Source: Chrysomallon squamiferum
Lineage: Eukaryota > Mollusca > Gastropoda > Neomphalida > Peltospiridae
Assembly (NCBI GenBank): GCA_012295275.1
Contig: CM022678.1
Coordinates: 8,183,632 to 8,247,631, forward strand
Direction: 5' to 3'
Length of the DNA: 64,000 nt
A model generated the notes under the pieces. The model was not told where the DNA came from and searched no databases. It saw only the letters and a program-made list of their open reading frames with translations. The position numbers and the translations under genes were made by a program. This document shows positions 24,085 to 35,034 of this stretch, one piece after another (within the stretch, counting starts at the first letter, position 1; every line of letters begins with the position of its first letter).

Positions 24085-25445
24085 GTTGTATTGATTTTAG
24101 CAGATCCTATTTTATTGTTAAGAGATTAACACTACTGTTGTGAAGTTTATCACTTTACTGGTGAGTAGTTGTGCAGTTGGTAGTTCTGCTTAAAAACGAA
24201 GATTGTTTCCCAGTGGTAATCTAAAAGCAAACACATTTAGATTTATATCTAATAATATGGAGGTAGAAATTGTTACCGAGTTTAAATTCATCTTCATTAT
24301 TTGAAGTAAATCTGGATCTGCAAATATTAAAACAGATTTAACCAGCTGATGTTGAGAAGCAGTGTTTGCTGTATTAAAAAATGTAGAGAATACAGTTTAT
24401 TACTAGACTGTAACTTACATTTGTTTTACAAGTTTGTTAGAAATAAATAATTATGTCGATGTGAAATCTGCATTTGATGAATTTAGATATAGTTGAAAGG
24501 CTTTATATGCAACTCTATATATTATGTTAACTGCAAAGAGTTTAAATTGTTTAGTGTGCTTTTGATGTTATTATTAATGTAAATAATATATCAAAGTGTT
24601 GGTTATGTTGTATAAAAACTGTTCTAGATGAATACAAAGCTATATAAAAATGCAGTAGACATAAACTTGAGTCAACAAAATGAATTTATTATACAATGCG
24701 TAAAGGTTGAATTTAAAGTGGAACATTATCTTTACAGCTTCCAGTGCAAAATGCTACAGCATTATGTAAATATATAACAAGTAATATCTTGTATAAAAGC
24801 TATACTGGTTGAATGTGGTATACGTAACATATATTTAGATGTGCAAGTGGATGTCTTTTGATTATAAAATGCAGTTAAAAGAATTTTGTAGTCAGTTCTT
24901 ACAAAAGTGGAATAAAAATAAACTTGAGTCATCACAAGGAATTTATAACAGAATGTTTAAAGGTGAATTTAAAATAGAACATTATCTTTATAGCTGTCAG
25001 TTTAGCATTATATAAATTTAGAACTAATAATGTCAAACTTCCTATGGTATCTGGTAAATGGTTTAATATTGAAAGGGAAGAGTGAATATATCATTTATGT
25101 AATTCTGATATTGGTGATTTGTTCCACTATATTTTTAACTGTACATTTTTCTCTTTTGGGAGAAGTAAATATATTCCACACTATTATACACTTAGACTAA
25201 ATACAATAACATTTCAACATTTATTATTTGGTACAAAAAGGACTTAACTTTTGTATAAACTTGTCATTGACAGAATCAGTCTTCTGGGTTACATAAAAAT
25301 TAATATGTTTTGTATCACTACAGAAAATACTGTTTAAATTGGATTTAGTTTGTGTTCTCATACAGTCGCAGTCTGTTGATTTGTTTGAAAATATATTGTA
25401 AGTGCCAATTAGGGGCAATAAAATAGATGCAATCTTGAGTCTGAA
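24085..25445 (+). mobile_element. LINE relic, RT thumb to 3' end
   Basis: Starts near the RT motif-C box (ILADPILLL in place of YADD-type). It continues through the segment after it (FRFISNNMEVEIVTEFKF, the usual F...EIV..FKYLG region) and the YGCE-like box, decayed to VDVKSA. It then reaches the C-terminal zinc-knuckle-like region and a 3' tail ending GGGCAATAAAATAGATGCAA near 25430. Many stops and frameshifts, so it is dead. Clade undetermined. Confidence 0.7.
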
Positions 25446-26780
25446 GACAATTAATGCTGCAGGTTTGGTAAGTGAAACTTTGTACTTTATCTCAGTTGAC
25501 CACTGACCTTCTTATAAATAAAATTGGTAGTTGACATTAACTGATTTATTCAACTGGTATGTCAGATAAGAAAAAACAATTTTGGTGTGAAACCTTAATA
25601 CAGAAGTGATAATTTGTCAAATAAAAGAGAAAAAGAAATGAAAACTCATTTCAATGTTTTTAATTCTTTAATTTTAACTATCACTTTGTTAATGCTGAGA
25701 CCAGTTTTATTACTATGCTAGCAACTAGTGCTGAGTTCTACTAACACTACAAATAGTACTACACTAAAATTACTAACAACTACTAACTGTAAAAGTGCTA
25801 ACTAGTGTTCAGGACTTTGTACAGTCAGTAATACTGTACTGTGTATTATGACATGCATTTCTATAGTTATGTATAATCAGCAATATTGAGAATGTCCAGT
25901 ACGATATTACAGCTGAATAATTAATATTCATTAAAATGCTTATTTCCATTAAAGCACTGACATTAACTGAAACATTTAATAAATCCTTACTTCTACAGTA
26001 TTTTTGATAAATGCATTGGAGAAACAGCTGTAACAAATTTACGAGGAAGTTATTATTAATTTTCTTTTTCGGTTATTACTATTCAATTTTATGCATTTTT
26101 ATGTAATGGCAAATTTTTGTTTTTTCGAGATATATTGATAAAAAAAATCCCGTAATTTCACATGCTGCATACAGTAATATAAGTTTTATAATGCTCTCAT
26201 TGAAATCTGACAGTGGCATAAACACATTTCTGGATATTTTGTTTTAGTGCAGAAAACTCATTGAATCTTTCTTGGTATTTATGAAGGATTCAGAACTAAT
26301 TAAATCAATTCCATGTATAGGACTGGAGTAACAATTTCTCTTTCCTTATTATTATACATCAGTCTTAGGGAAACAATTCTGTTAGTGCCTTTTGAAAACC
26401 AATAATTTTCAGGTTTCCCAATATATTTCAAACCAATCTAGGTGATGTTGTCAATCACCCGGTTTTTCTCTGTGTGTTTTCTTTTGTTTCTATTTTTCTT
26501 TAATGATGTATAAGCAAAACGCACATAGATAACTTAAAGTAGATTAACATTTTTCATAAATACATATGTTACTGATCGAAAACCGTCACCATTTTCGTAC
26601 GGAAAACGATACTACATCATTTATGTATAATGAAAATGAGAAAGATGACACATTTTTTCCTTCTCTTACTCCAAAATGTATCAAATTTATAATTAAATAA
26701 AATTACCTACTTGAATAAAATACGTGAGTTACAATATTGTATCTCCTCTACTGCTTTAAATAGTTACTTTATTATTTTCA
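25446..26780. other. Gene-free stretch with intron-like 3' end
   Basis: Up to about 26000 the sequence resembles that beyond the 38-kb LINE (ATTGAGAATGTCCAGTACGATATTAC at 25881, also near 38758). From about 26250 it resembles ZNF intron 1 (CATTGAATCTTTCTTGGTATTTATGAAGG; compare 8284 and 40081). No gene recognised. Confidence 0.45.
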
Positions 26781-26781
26781 G

Positions 26782-27063
26782 AAATAAATAAAAAGTAACA
26801 ATCACAAATGGGGATAAAATGTGAAGTGAGAAAAATAATTCCATCAAATAACAAAAAATAGGAATTTATAGCAGAGAGAAAAGGTTTAGATGTGAAGTCT
26901 ATGGAATAAATGTTCTAAAAATGAGGATATAAAAATTAACACGGAAAGTCACAGTAACGAAGAATTATTCAGCATCCATACTGGTAAGAAACGTTTTGAA
27001 TGTGAAGTTTGTGCAAAACGACTACACGTAAAACATCCATATGAGAATCCACAAGTATTCTGA
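26782..27063 (+). pseudogene. Dead zinc-finger stub
   Basis: Carries the conserved acceptor (ATTATTTTCAG, ends 26781) and a damaged leader. At 26941 the family N-terminus appears with ACG in place of ATG (TESHSNEELFSIHTGKKRFECEVCAK), then a broken finger and a stop at 27061. From about 27065 the sequence switches to ZNF intron sequence (GCATTAAGTTTTAAC; compare 40268), so the rest of the gene was removed by a junction. Confidence 0.75.
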
Positions 27064-27064
27064 C

Positions 27065-27521
27065 ATGCATTAAGTTTTAACTTTCAGGACTCCCATTGAA
27101 ATTGAAACGATCGAAGTTGGTGTTGCAAACATTTCTTTTAATAGTACGGTAGAGAAATAAACATAAAAAACCCCAAATAAAATGACAATAACGTGAAGTA
27201 CATTAACGTTGTTTAAAAAAAATTAAAATAAATAATAATAAAAAGTAATAATCTGTCACTGATAGAATACCTTGTTCAGTGGCTTAGCTGAAAATATTAC
27301 TGCATCATTGATGTAGAATCAAATCGAAACACATGACAGATTTTCTTCTTGCCGTACTCCAAAATTGCAAGGAAACATAGGATTTTCAAAAAGCACAGTC
27401 TTAGAATTAAATGAATTTGTAATTAGATAGAATATATTGTTTAAAATTATATACTTGAACAAAACATGCCACTTTAAATATTGCATTCCCTTATTCTCTT
27501 ATTTCTGTTATATATTTTCAG
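27065..27521 (+). other. Partial intron upstream of the 27.8-kb ZNF
   Basis: Matches about 40265-40719, including TGCATTAAGTTTTAAC, the AAT-rich tract, the AGAATCAAATCGAAACAC-type segment and the acceptor TATATTTTCAG (ends 27521). No promoter or exon 1 precedes it. The leader ORF that follows has ATA at the start position (27524) but keeps the frame to TAA at 27572, with CTC, GAC and AGG as silent differences. Confidence 0.5.
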
Positions 27522-27836
27522 AAATAAATCAGAAAGTAAGAACCAGAATTGAGGACCTCGACGAAAGGGAATAAAACGTGAAGTGAGAAAAATAATTCCG
27601 TCAAATTAGAAATAGTTGGTATAAGAAATATCCCCTGTACACTTTAGCACTGTTAATTCACTCTGTGTTTTATATCACGTAACATTACATTCAAAATACA
27701 TCTGATTTGTGAATCTTCTACTAAGATATAATTATAGTGGTAACCTAATGAAATAAAGTTACAGCAGAGAGAAAAAGATATGATGTGATGTCTATATGGA
27801 AAGAATTTTCTGGAAATAAGAAATATAGAAATTAAC

Positions 27837-28556
27837 ATGGCAAGTCACAGTAATCAAGAATTATTCAGCATCCATTCTGGTGAGAAACCTTTTAAATGCG
27901 AAGTTTGTGCAAAATGTTTCTCAAAAAAAGTATATGTAAAAGATCATATGAGAGTCCATACTGGAGAGAGACCTCATAAATGTGAAATTTGTGTAAAATG
28001 TTTCTCACATAGATCGAATCTAAGATGTCACATGAAGCGTCATACTAATGAGAAACCATTTAAATGTGAAGTCTGTGGAAAATGTTTCACACAAAGAGCA
28101 AGTGTGAAAAGTCATATGAAAGTCCATACTGGAGAGAATCCTTTTAAATGTGAAGTTTGTGCAAAATGTTTCTCATGGAGCTCGGGTTTAAAATGTCATA
28201 TGTACGTCCATCAAAGAGAGAAGCCTTTTAAATGTGAAGTTTGTGCAAAATGTTTCTCACAGCGACGACATGTAAACAGCCATATGTCAATTCATACTGG
28301 ACAGAAGCCTTTTGAATGTGAAGCTTGTGGAAAATGTTTCTCACTACGTGGAGGTTTAAAATGTCATACGATTGTCCACTCTGGAGAGAAACCTTTCAAA
28401 TGTGAGATTTGTGCAAAATGTTTCAATCAGCGTTCAAGTTTAAAAAGTCATATGAAGATCCATACTGGAGAGAAGCCTTTTAAATGTGAGGTTTGTGGAA
28501 AATGTTTCTCACACAGTCCGAGCTTTAAATATCATATGAAAATACACGATAGATAG
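27837..28556 (+). CDS. C2H2 zinc-finger protein, 8 fingers (239 aa)
   Basis: [19 protein letters not shown], then eight complete fingers from residue 21 to 237, ending KIHDR. The helices differ from the other paralogues in most fingers (KKVYVKD, HRSNLRC, QRASVKS, WSSGLKC, QRRHVNS, LRGGLKC, QRSSLKS, HSPSFKY), so it should bind a different site. Finger 5 begins with a QREKPF linker instead of TGEKPF. No effector domain. No TATA or exon 1 is recognised upstream, so its promoter is unclear. Confidence 0.88.
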   Translation: MASHSNQELFSIHSGEKPFKCEVCAKCFSKKVYVKDHMRVHTGERPHKCEICVKCFSHRSNLRCHMKRHTNEKPFKCEVCGKCFTQRASVKSHMKVHTGENPFKCEVCAKCFSWSSGLKCHMYVHQREKPFKCEVCAKCFSQRRHVNSHMSIHTGQKPFECEACGKCFSLRGGLKCHTIVHSGEKPFKCEICAKCFNQRSSLKSHMKIHTGEKPFKCEVCGKCFSHSPSFKYHMKIHDR

Positions 28557-28705
28557 AAACCTTTTAAATGTGAAGCTTGTGCAAAATGTTTTATTCACGG
28601 AATTGGAATCTCAAACTTCAAATAAAGATCCAAGTTGGAGAGAATTCTTTCAAATGTGAAATTTGAGAAAGATGTTTCTCACGAGAAGTTCGTGCGAAAT
28701 ATTTT
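28557..28705 (+). pseudogene. Decayed C-terminal fingers after the stop, 27.8-kb gene
   Basis: KPFKCEACAKCFIHGIGISNFK, stop, then frameshifted remnants (FKCEI, CFSREV). Less decayed than at 15479 but clearly beyond the stop. Confidence 0.62.
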
Positions 28706-29805
28706 CAATAAACTTGTATCTAAATGATCGGACGACATCCCACTTTTATTGGAAGCTTTTGAGAAATGACTGATGATAACTGAAATTTGTCAAATACTAA
28801 CGAGAAAATGTAATATACTATTTTGTAATAGACAACATTTAACAAAAGCTACTGAAGAACACGAGTTTTTATTAATTTGATATAACAAATCTGAAAGAGA
28901 AAGTCGTACTAACAACTTCTACTACCAGCACTAGTATTATTACCGTTTTTACTGTTGCTACTAGTACTACCACTGCTACTACTACAGTATCATTGATGTG
29001 GATATTAGACGTCATGTCAACTTTCCTGAATTCCTTGTTATTGTTATAACAGATTATCTTAATTTAAGAAACAATGTTTGTCTATGTATATGTGTATTTA
29101 CCATAAGCATTCGCATTAATACTACTACTGGTGCTATTTATATTACTTTTACTGTGTAGCTGTATTTTGTTTCAAACGACTGTTTAAGTATCTTATAATC
29201 TTCTAATGTTCTTTGTAAGCAGCGAGGTCTTCTCCAGTTTACGAATATAGATGGAAACATCATAAAGACATGTAGACAGATGCTCATTAGGATCAGTTTT
29301 AAGGATAGTACTATAAAAAATTAGGCTGTCTTCAAAATAAACAGTAGTAGTTTAGATCTGTTACTAGACATTTTACAATTTTTTATTCCTGGAGTCTTCA
29401 GTAATAGCGTGTAATGTCTCACTAATTAAATGATGAAAATTTAATCCAAAAAATGAAAAATATCGTATCTAAATTGAAGTATTTTGCAGCCTTCATTGAA
29501 GACAAAAATTAAGAAATGTTCTATAACAGTCAAGTTTTCTTTACTTTAACATGTCCCTTCACTGATTGGAGATGTTAAAACGTCAACGAGGTACCATTAT
29601 CATTCTTGTAGATTGGCCATTCATTTTATATATATATTGTCACAGTGGCAAACTTTCTATATTAAAGTTGGGAAAGAAACGTTATATAACACTCAAGCAA
29701 TAACAACATATTAAGCATTTACTGTCATGGTAACAAACTGAGAATTTTAGGAAGAAAACACTCATTACAGTTTAAACAAACGAACCTGCTATGGATAAAT
29801 AAACA
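28706..29805. other. Post-ZNF downstream block, unit 5
   Basis: Non-coding and shorter than in other units; the interval after 29230 lacks part of the block. ACT-rich tract at 28915-28985. Confidence 0.5.
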
Positions 29806-29943
29806 AATTTAAAATGTCATACGAATAACCATAGTGGTGAGAAATCATTTAAATGTGAAATTTGTGGAACATTTTCCTCACGACATGGACATGTAAAACG
29901 TCATATGATAGTCCACAATGGAGATAAACCTTTTAATAGTTAA
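29806..29943 (+). pseudogene. Orphan zinc finger, the most intact copy
   Basis: Encodes one complete C-X2-C-X12-H-X3-H finger (CEICGTFSSRHGHVKRHMIVH), then NGDKPFNS and a stop. It has no start codon in frame and no obvious acceptor. The other four copies are broken, which argues for a relic rather than a used exon. Confidence 0.6.
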
Positions 29944-30184
29944 ATATTAAGTAGATGATTGATTGTTAATTATTTTTATGACGACTCTCGAGGTGAGTTG
30001 ACAGTGAATGGTTTTTACTTTAAATTTCTCGATTCTCGGATTAATATTTATATGTTCAAGATTATTTTGTAAAAATATTAATTTTCATATTGACAGTATA
30101 TAAAAGATTATTAAATTTTGTGAAATAAAAAGAAAAAGCAAACTATGAATATTTTGTTCAGTATTTTTGTTTAATTTTATGTAA

Positions 30185-30710
30185 CATTTTATAACTGCTC
30201 TAACAGTACGACTGTAGTGACATCTAATGAAACCACTGCAAATACTATAACTACTCTATAGGTTCTACCAATTGTACAAATATTATATGCAGCTACCATT
30301 TCTATGACAAAAATTCTTTCTACCACAATTACTACTACTCATTTTCTGTCCAGATTGCTTGTGGAGGTTTTGCCGTTAATCCATACATTTGTTTATATAT
30401 GTGCATGTATCATTGAAATGTTAAGTGCTGTAACAGTACGACTGTAGTGACATCTACTAAAACTACTGCAAATACTACAGCCACATCGGTAGCTTCTACC
30501 AGCAGCACAAATATTAACTGCTACTACCATTTCTGTGGCTACAACTACAACTACCTCGAAAGCTTGTACCAACAGTACAAATATTATAACTGCCGCTACC
30601 ATTTCAAAAATTCTTTCTACCATAATTACAACTACTAATTTTTGTTCAGAATTCCTGTGGAATTTTTGCCGTAAATCCGTACATTTCTTTATATAGGTGC
30701 ATATATCATT
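30185..30710. repeat. Tandem duplication of an ACT-rich segment
   Basis: The segment beginning ACAGTACGACTGTAGTGACATC occurs at 30204 and again at 30434. Each is followed by degenerate ACT/TAC triplets, CTACCATTTCTNTG, and a TTTTGCCGTTAATCCATACATT-like tail. In other units this segment is single. Confidence 0.7.
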
Positions 30711-31156
30711 GAAATGTTGTTAATGTGCTATTGAATGTAAAATCAGTACATTATTATTCTGAAAGATTGTTACTGACGTAATAAAATAGTAGTTTTAGCA
30801 CTTATTTATTCTAAAATGTAACTAAAGCAGGAAGAAATGGCATATGTAAATTTATTTACTACTTAATCTGTTGCAGTTATTTTGGATAAATATTGGATAT
30901 TACATTATTAGAGTTATTTTATGTTGTTTTCATCTTACTTCAAACTGACATTTCTAAGGCTAGGAAGAAAAAAAAAAAAAAAAAAAACCAAACAAAGAAA
31001 AAGAAAAACCCAGAAAATTATAACAACAAAACTATTATTAATGTTAATTAATAGTGTTTTGTTATAATGTACACGATAAAGAATTCATGTAACTCAAATT
31101 TTAATGTTAAAACCAATAAAAGAACCTAGTGACTGATAACAAACACGCACACACAC

Positions 31157-31158
<2 letters not shown>

Positions 31159-31225
<67 letters not shown>

Positions 31226-31250
31226 AAGAAGAAGAAGAAGAAGAAGAGGA
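31159..31250. repeat. Compound (TAA)n(GAA)n microsatellite
   Basis: About 12 TAA/AAT triplets pass into about 17 GAA/AAG triplets. On the minus strand this gives low-complexity Leu/Ile runs that are not a protein. Confidence 0.92.
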
Positions 31251-31401
31251 GGAAAATGAAGAAGAAGAAAAGTTGTATTAGTAGTAATTAAGAATATTAA
31301 CTTGGAAACTGGGTAGTTGAAAACATCAAATAATGGAAAGAATACTTTTAAAACTAATTTAATTACTGTGCTGTGACTGTTATGATTGTATTCAATTTCA
31401 G

Positions 31402-31639
31402 AAACTGACTTAGAATTTATATCTGTTGAAGAATTGCCACAAAAATTAAATTCCAAGAAGTCACTGCCATACATACAATTTTTAAAGGCGATTTCATACA
31501 TTGTTATAGCTATTATCTTGTTCTTTGAAATCTCGCACGTGGAGACAGCTTGTTTCATACAGTTCTGTACGATCTTTGGACAACTGCAGCAGCTCTGTGG
31601 ACAACGTTATCTCCAGTCAGGATCACGTCTCACGTGATA
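31402..31639 (+). other. Possible lone coding exon or transposon piece
   Basis: After an acceptor-like TTCAATTTCAG (ends 31401), an open frame runs to TGA at 31637-31639 without needing an ATG: TDLEFISVEELPQKLN, then a hydrophobic stretch (AISYIVIAIILFFEI, membrane-like), then VETACFIQFC...GQRYLQSG. Base composition is richer in GC than the surroundings, and the segment is absent from the other units. Product not recognised. Confidence 0.3.
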
Positions 31640-32072
31640 ATTAACTATCATAAACATTCTTCTTTACTTGTTCACGAAGATCAAATTTATGCAAGTCTGA
31701 TTCTAAAGTACTTCATGCAGTTATCATACTAAAGAAGAACTGTCATAAAAATTAAATTGGATTCCATAAGATCACTGGCATAATTAAAATAAAATAAACA
31801 TCAAAATTAAATTAAAATAACAATATGGCTCATGCAAGAACTTTTAAAAAGAAACGTTCCTGCATGAACCACTTTTAATCACAGACTGTGAAGTCTGCTT
31901 TTCTGTTTCTGAGAAGGTGCGGGTAAGAGAACGTAAGTCGCTAATGGTAAGACAGTGGTCAACTGGACAGTAGTCACGTCTTTCTTCTAATTTCTGTGTA
32001 GTTATCAAACTTTTAAATGACGTTATACAACAGTAGGATGACTATGTCGATAAATAAAGCAAGTTTTTCTTT

Positions 32073-32316
32073 CTAGACGAGAGTTAGCACGTCAGTAGTA
32101 AGCGCCTGTCTGAAGTATCTCGTGATGGAGTTGTCTCCGGCCACGTAGTCTTTACGTAGATAGGATTTATCTCTGACCTTATTATACTGTACACTGACGT
32201 TAATGGATTTGTCCTGCGACCGATGTAAAAGTGATGTTAAATTTAAATACAGAAGTGCATAGTTAAAATCTGAAGGAGACCGGGAGTTATGTCCCCTGAA
32301 AGGTTCTTTTACAATA
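32073..32316 (-). other. Possible lone coding exon, minus strand
   Basis: The minus-strand frame KEPFRGHNSRSPSDFNYALL ... RKDYVAGDNSITRYFRQAL ... TLV, then stop at 32073. It is GC-richer than its surroundings, is unique in the window, and has acceptor-like CAG sites at its start (CCTTTCAG and CTCCTTCAG on the minus strand). The product is not recognised. It lies in a 31.7-32.33 kb insertion into unit 5 that other units lack. It could be an exon fragment captured from another locus. Confidence 0.3.
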
Positions 32317-32329
32317 ATAATAATAATAA

Positions 32330-33350
32330 AATTAAAATTAAAATTAAAATGTCCGCATACCAAAATAAATAACAGTAATAAAAGCTATATAAATATAACT
32401 TAAGACAAACAGAAATATGCGGTTTAATACGCCTGGTTTGTTTTTGTTGCCGTTCCGATGAATGCGTCTGATCATAGCCCCGTGTAATAAAATAATAACT
32501 TTCATTTTGATATTAGAGTGCGCGCTTTATTTTGAAGGAAAACAAATTCTGTACAAAGTTGAACAATGGGGAGATAAACCATTCCATTGGTATTAGCACG
32601 AGACATGTTTCATGTATATTTTGGAAACGAATAGAATTAAATAAATAATCGCCTAATCAGTTAATCAATCTACAAGACGTTTACTGTAAATTGTAGTAAG
32701 AATTTTTTGCAAAACATCAAGATAGTTCGTTTTGTGTTAAATAGTGACGTGGTATTCTTTGTTTACGTTTTGTACCTATTATCGTTTCAACGCTACCCGT
32801 ATTTTTATTATTACTTAAATACAGTATAGAACTAATTAAATAATAATCAAATGGCAATAAATGGAAACATTGTAACTATTGTTTGTATTTAGCGTATGGC
32901 TGTAGCTTAACACGTTAAATCACTCAACTGTATCATTATTCCACATTTGTAAGAACGGATCACATAATACTGTTTTAACAGCATGTTTTGACCATGAATA
33001 TATGTCACACAAGTCACATTCATCTAGTACACATTTTGTAAAACAAATAGATAAATGTGATCTAGCATTTGTAATGTGAGGACATCCATAAAGTAATATA
33101 TGTATTTATAATCTGATCGGTTCATAAATTAAATACTCTACCTTTTTGTTTTCTCTGCATAGGAAACAGGCTTTGAAGATCAACAGACTGAATCTTTCTT
33201 AATATTTACAAAGGAACCAGACTTACTTCAGACAAGTTCAAGGTATTTAGCTTGAGTTATAATTTCTGTATTAAATAATTAACAATGCAAATAGCTTGAT
33301 GTACATTAAGATGATAAAAGTCTTACACAAGAATTTGTCTTACTGGATAT
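32330..33350. other. Conserved inter-unit block, unit 5
   Basis: Resumes the block seen at 17715-18700 (AAAATTAAAATGTCCGCATA onward). The small MKIVRF ORF has lost its ATG here (ATC near 32717) and its stop (TATTATC). Confidence 0.5.
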
Positions 33351-33354
33351 CTTC

Positions 33355-33955
33355 TACTAGAAAATTAAGATTGTTCCCAGAATCTAAAAACAAATACATT
33401 TAGATGTATATCTAATAATATGGAAGTAGAAATTGTTTCTGAGGTTAAATACCTCTTCCTTATTTTAAGTAAATCTGTATCATCGAATACTAAAACAGAT
33501 TTAATCAGCTGATGTTGAGAATTCAGTTTATTACTTGACTGTCACTTACATTTGTAAAACCTTGTAAAACCTAAAATATTACATGGATGTGAAATCTGGG
33601 GTTTTATTAATTTAGATATAACTGAAAGGCTTTATATGCAAATACATAAAAATATATTGTTAACTGTAAAGAGTTTAAATTGTCTGATGTGCTGTAGATA
33701 TTTTTATTGATATAAATAATTTATCAAATTCTTGGTTATCTTGTATAAAAGCTATACTGGATGAATATGGTTTATGTCAGATATATCTTTATCTGCAAGT
33801 GAATATCTTTTGATTACAAGATGCTGTTAAAAGAATTTTCTAGTCAGATCTTACAAAAATGGAACAGACATAAATTTGAGTTATGAAAAGGAATTTATTA
33901 TACAATGCTTAAAGGTGAATTTAAATTACAACATTATCTTTACATAATGCATAAG
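33355..33955 (+). mobile_element. LINE relic, RT thumb region
   Basis: Begins at TTCTACTAGAAAATTAAGATTG (KIKIV..) and runs through NMEVEIVSEVKYLFLIL, a YGCEIWGFIN-like box (near 33577-33605, the best preserved) and the CIKAILDEYGLC region, to LKHYLYI near 33940. Stops interrupt all frames. Dead fragment. Confidence 0.68.
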
Positions 33956-34439
33956 TTTCATACCTGAATCGAATGATTCTTCAAAATTGTTAAAGCATGG
34001 AACATATTTTTCTTATTTCCTTTCAGTAAGTTAATAGAAATCATATTTTATATAGGATCCTTCTTGAAAACAACAATACTGATTCAATTTAACCAGACAG
34101 TACTTTCAGTTCTTTGTTAGTGATGGATGTAAATAATATTCTCAAACATCTTAATAGTGTAATTGCTTGGTAATAGCATAGATAAGATTGCTTGCCTCAG
34201 TTCTTTTATTTCCTACATTTCCTTCTTGGGAAACTGTGAGAATTACTGCTGTATCAAATATAACATTAGAATGAAAGAACATAATCAGAATGGCATAATT
34301 TAATGACAGAAAGAACATTAATGTAGGTTTGAAAGTGAAATCTTTTTGGTTATTATTATTAGTATTTTTATACGATAAACAACAGGAACAAATTAAGATA
34401 GTTATATTTTTATTTGACCTGTGCAGGAGATCCTAGTTT

Positions 34440-34565
34440 ATTGTTAAGAGATTATCACCACTTTTATAAAGTTTATCACTTTACTTGTGATTAGTTGTGC
34501 AGTGAGTAAAAACAAATACTTTTAGATTTATATCTAATAATATGGACATAGTAATTGTTGTACAG
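34440..34565 (+). mobile_element. Short LINE scrap
   Basis: GTTAAGAGATTATCACC... to AATATGGACATAGTAATTG matches the start of the RT-derived segments at 24115 and 35058, with an internal deletion. Confidence 0.5.
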
Positions 34566-34786
34566 GATTTCAGTTAATCACCAGTGAAAACAAGATAATG
34601 AGAGAACCTGTCAGTTTTACAACCCACCATCTAAATAACTGACATGTCAGCTGTTTGATCACTTCCTTTATTTAAATTCTGGACAGTGACTATGACACCA
34701 ACTATAAATGTTGGAATGTTCTGACAGAATTAAGCTGACATTATATACATAGGTAATATATATTATATATGTAAGCTTATAATAGG

Positions 34787-34901
<115 letters not shown>

Positions 34902-35034
34902 GGAACATTTGGGGCAAAAAGTCGTTTTGGAATACAGGAACCAATTATAGTATATTTAGAAATCTATTAATATCTTGTTTTTAGAACAGTTTATATTTCT
35001 AAGATAAAGGAAAACAAAGAAAAAATGTTGTATA

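Noticed and set aside
31094-31558. 154-residue minus-strand ORF with long Leu and Ile runs
   Set aside because: Translation of the (GAA)n/(TAA)n microsatellite and its flanks.
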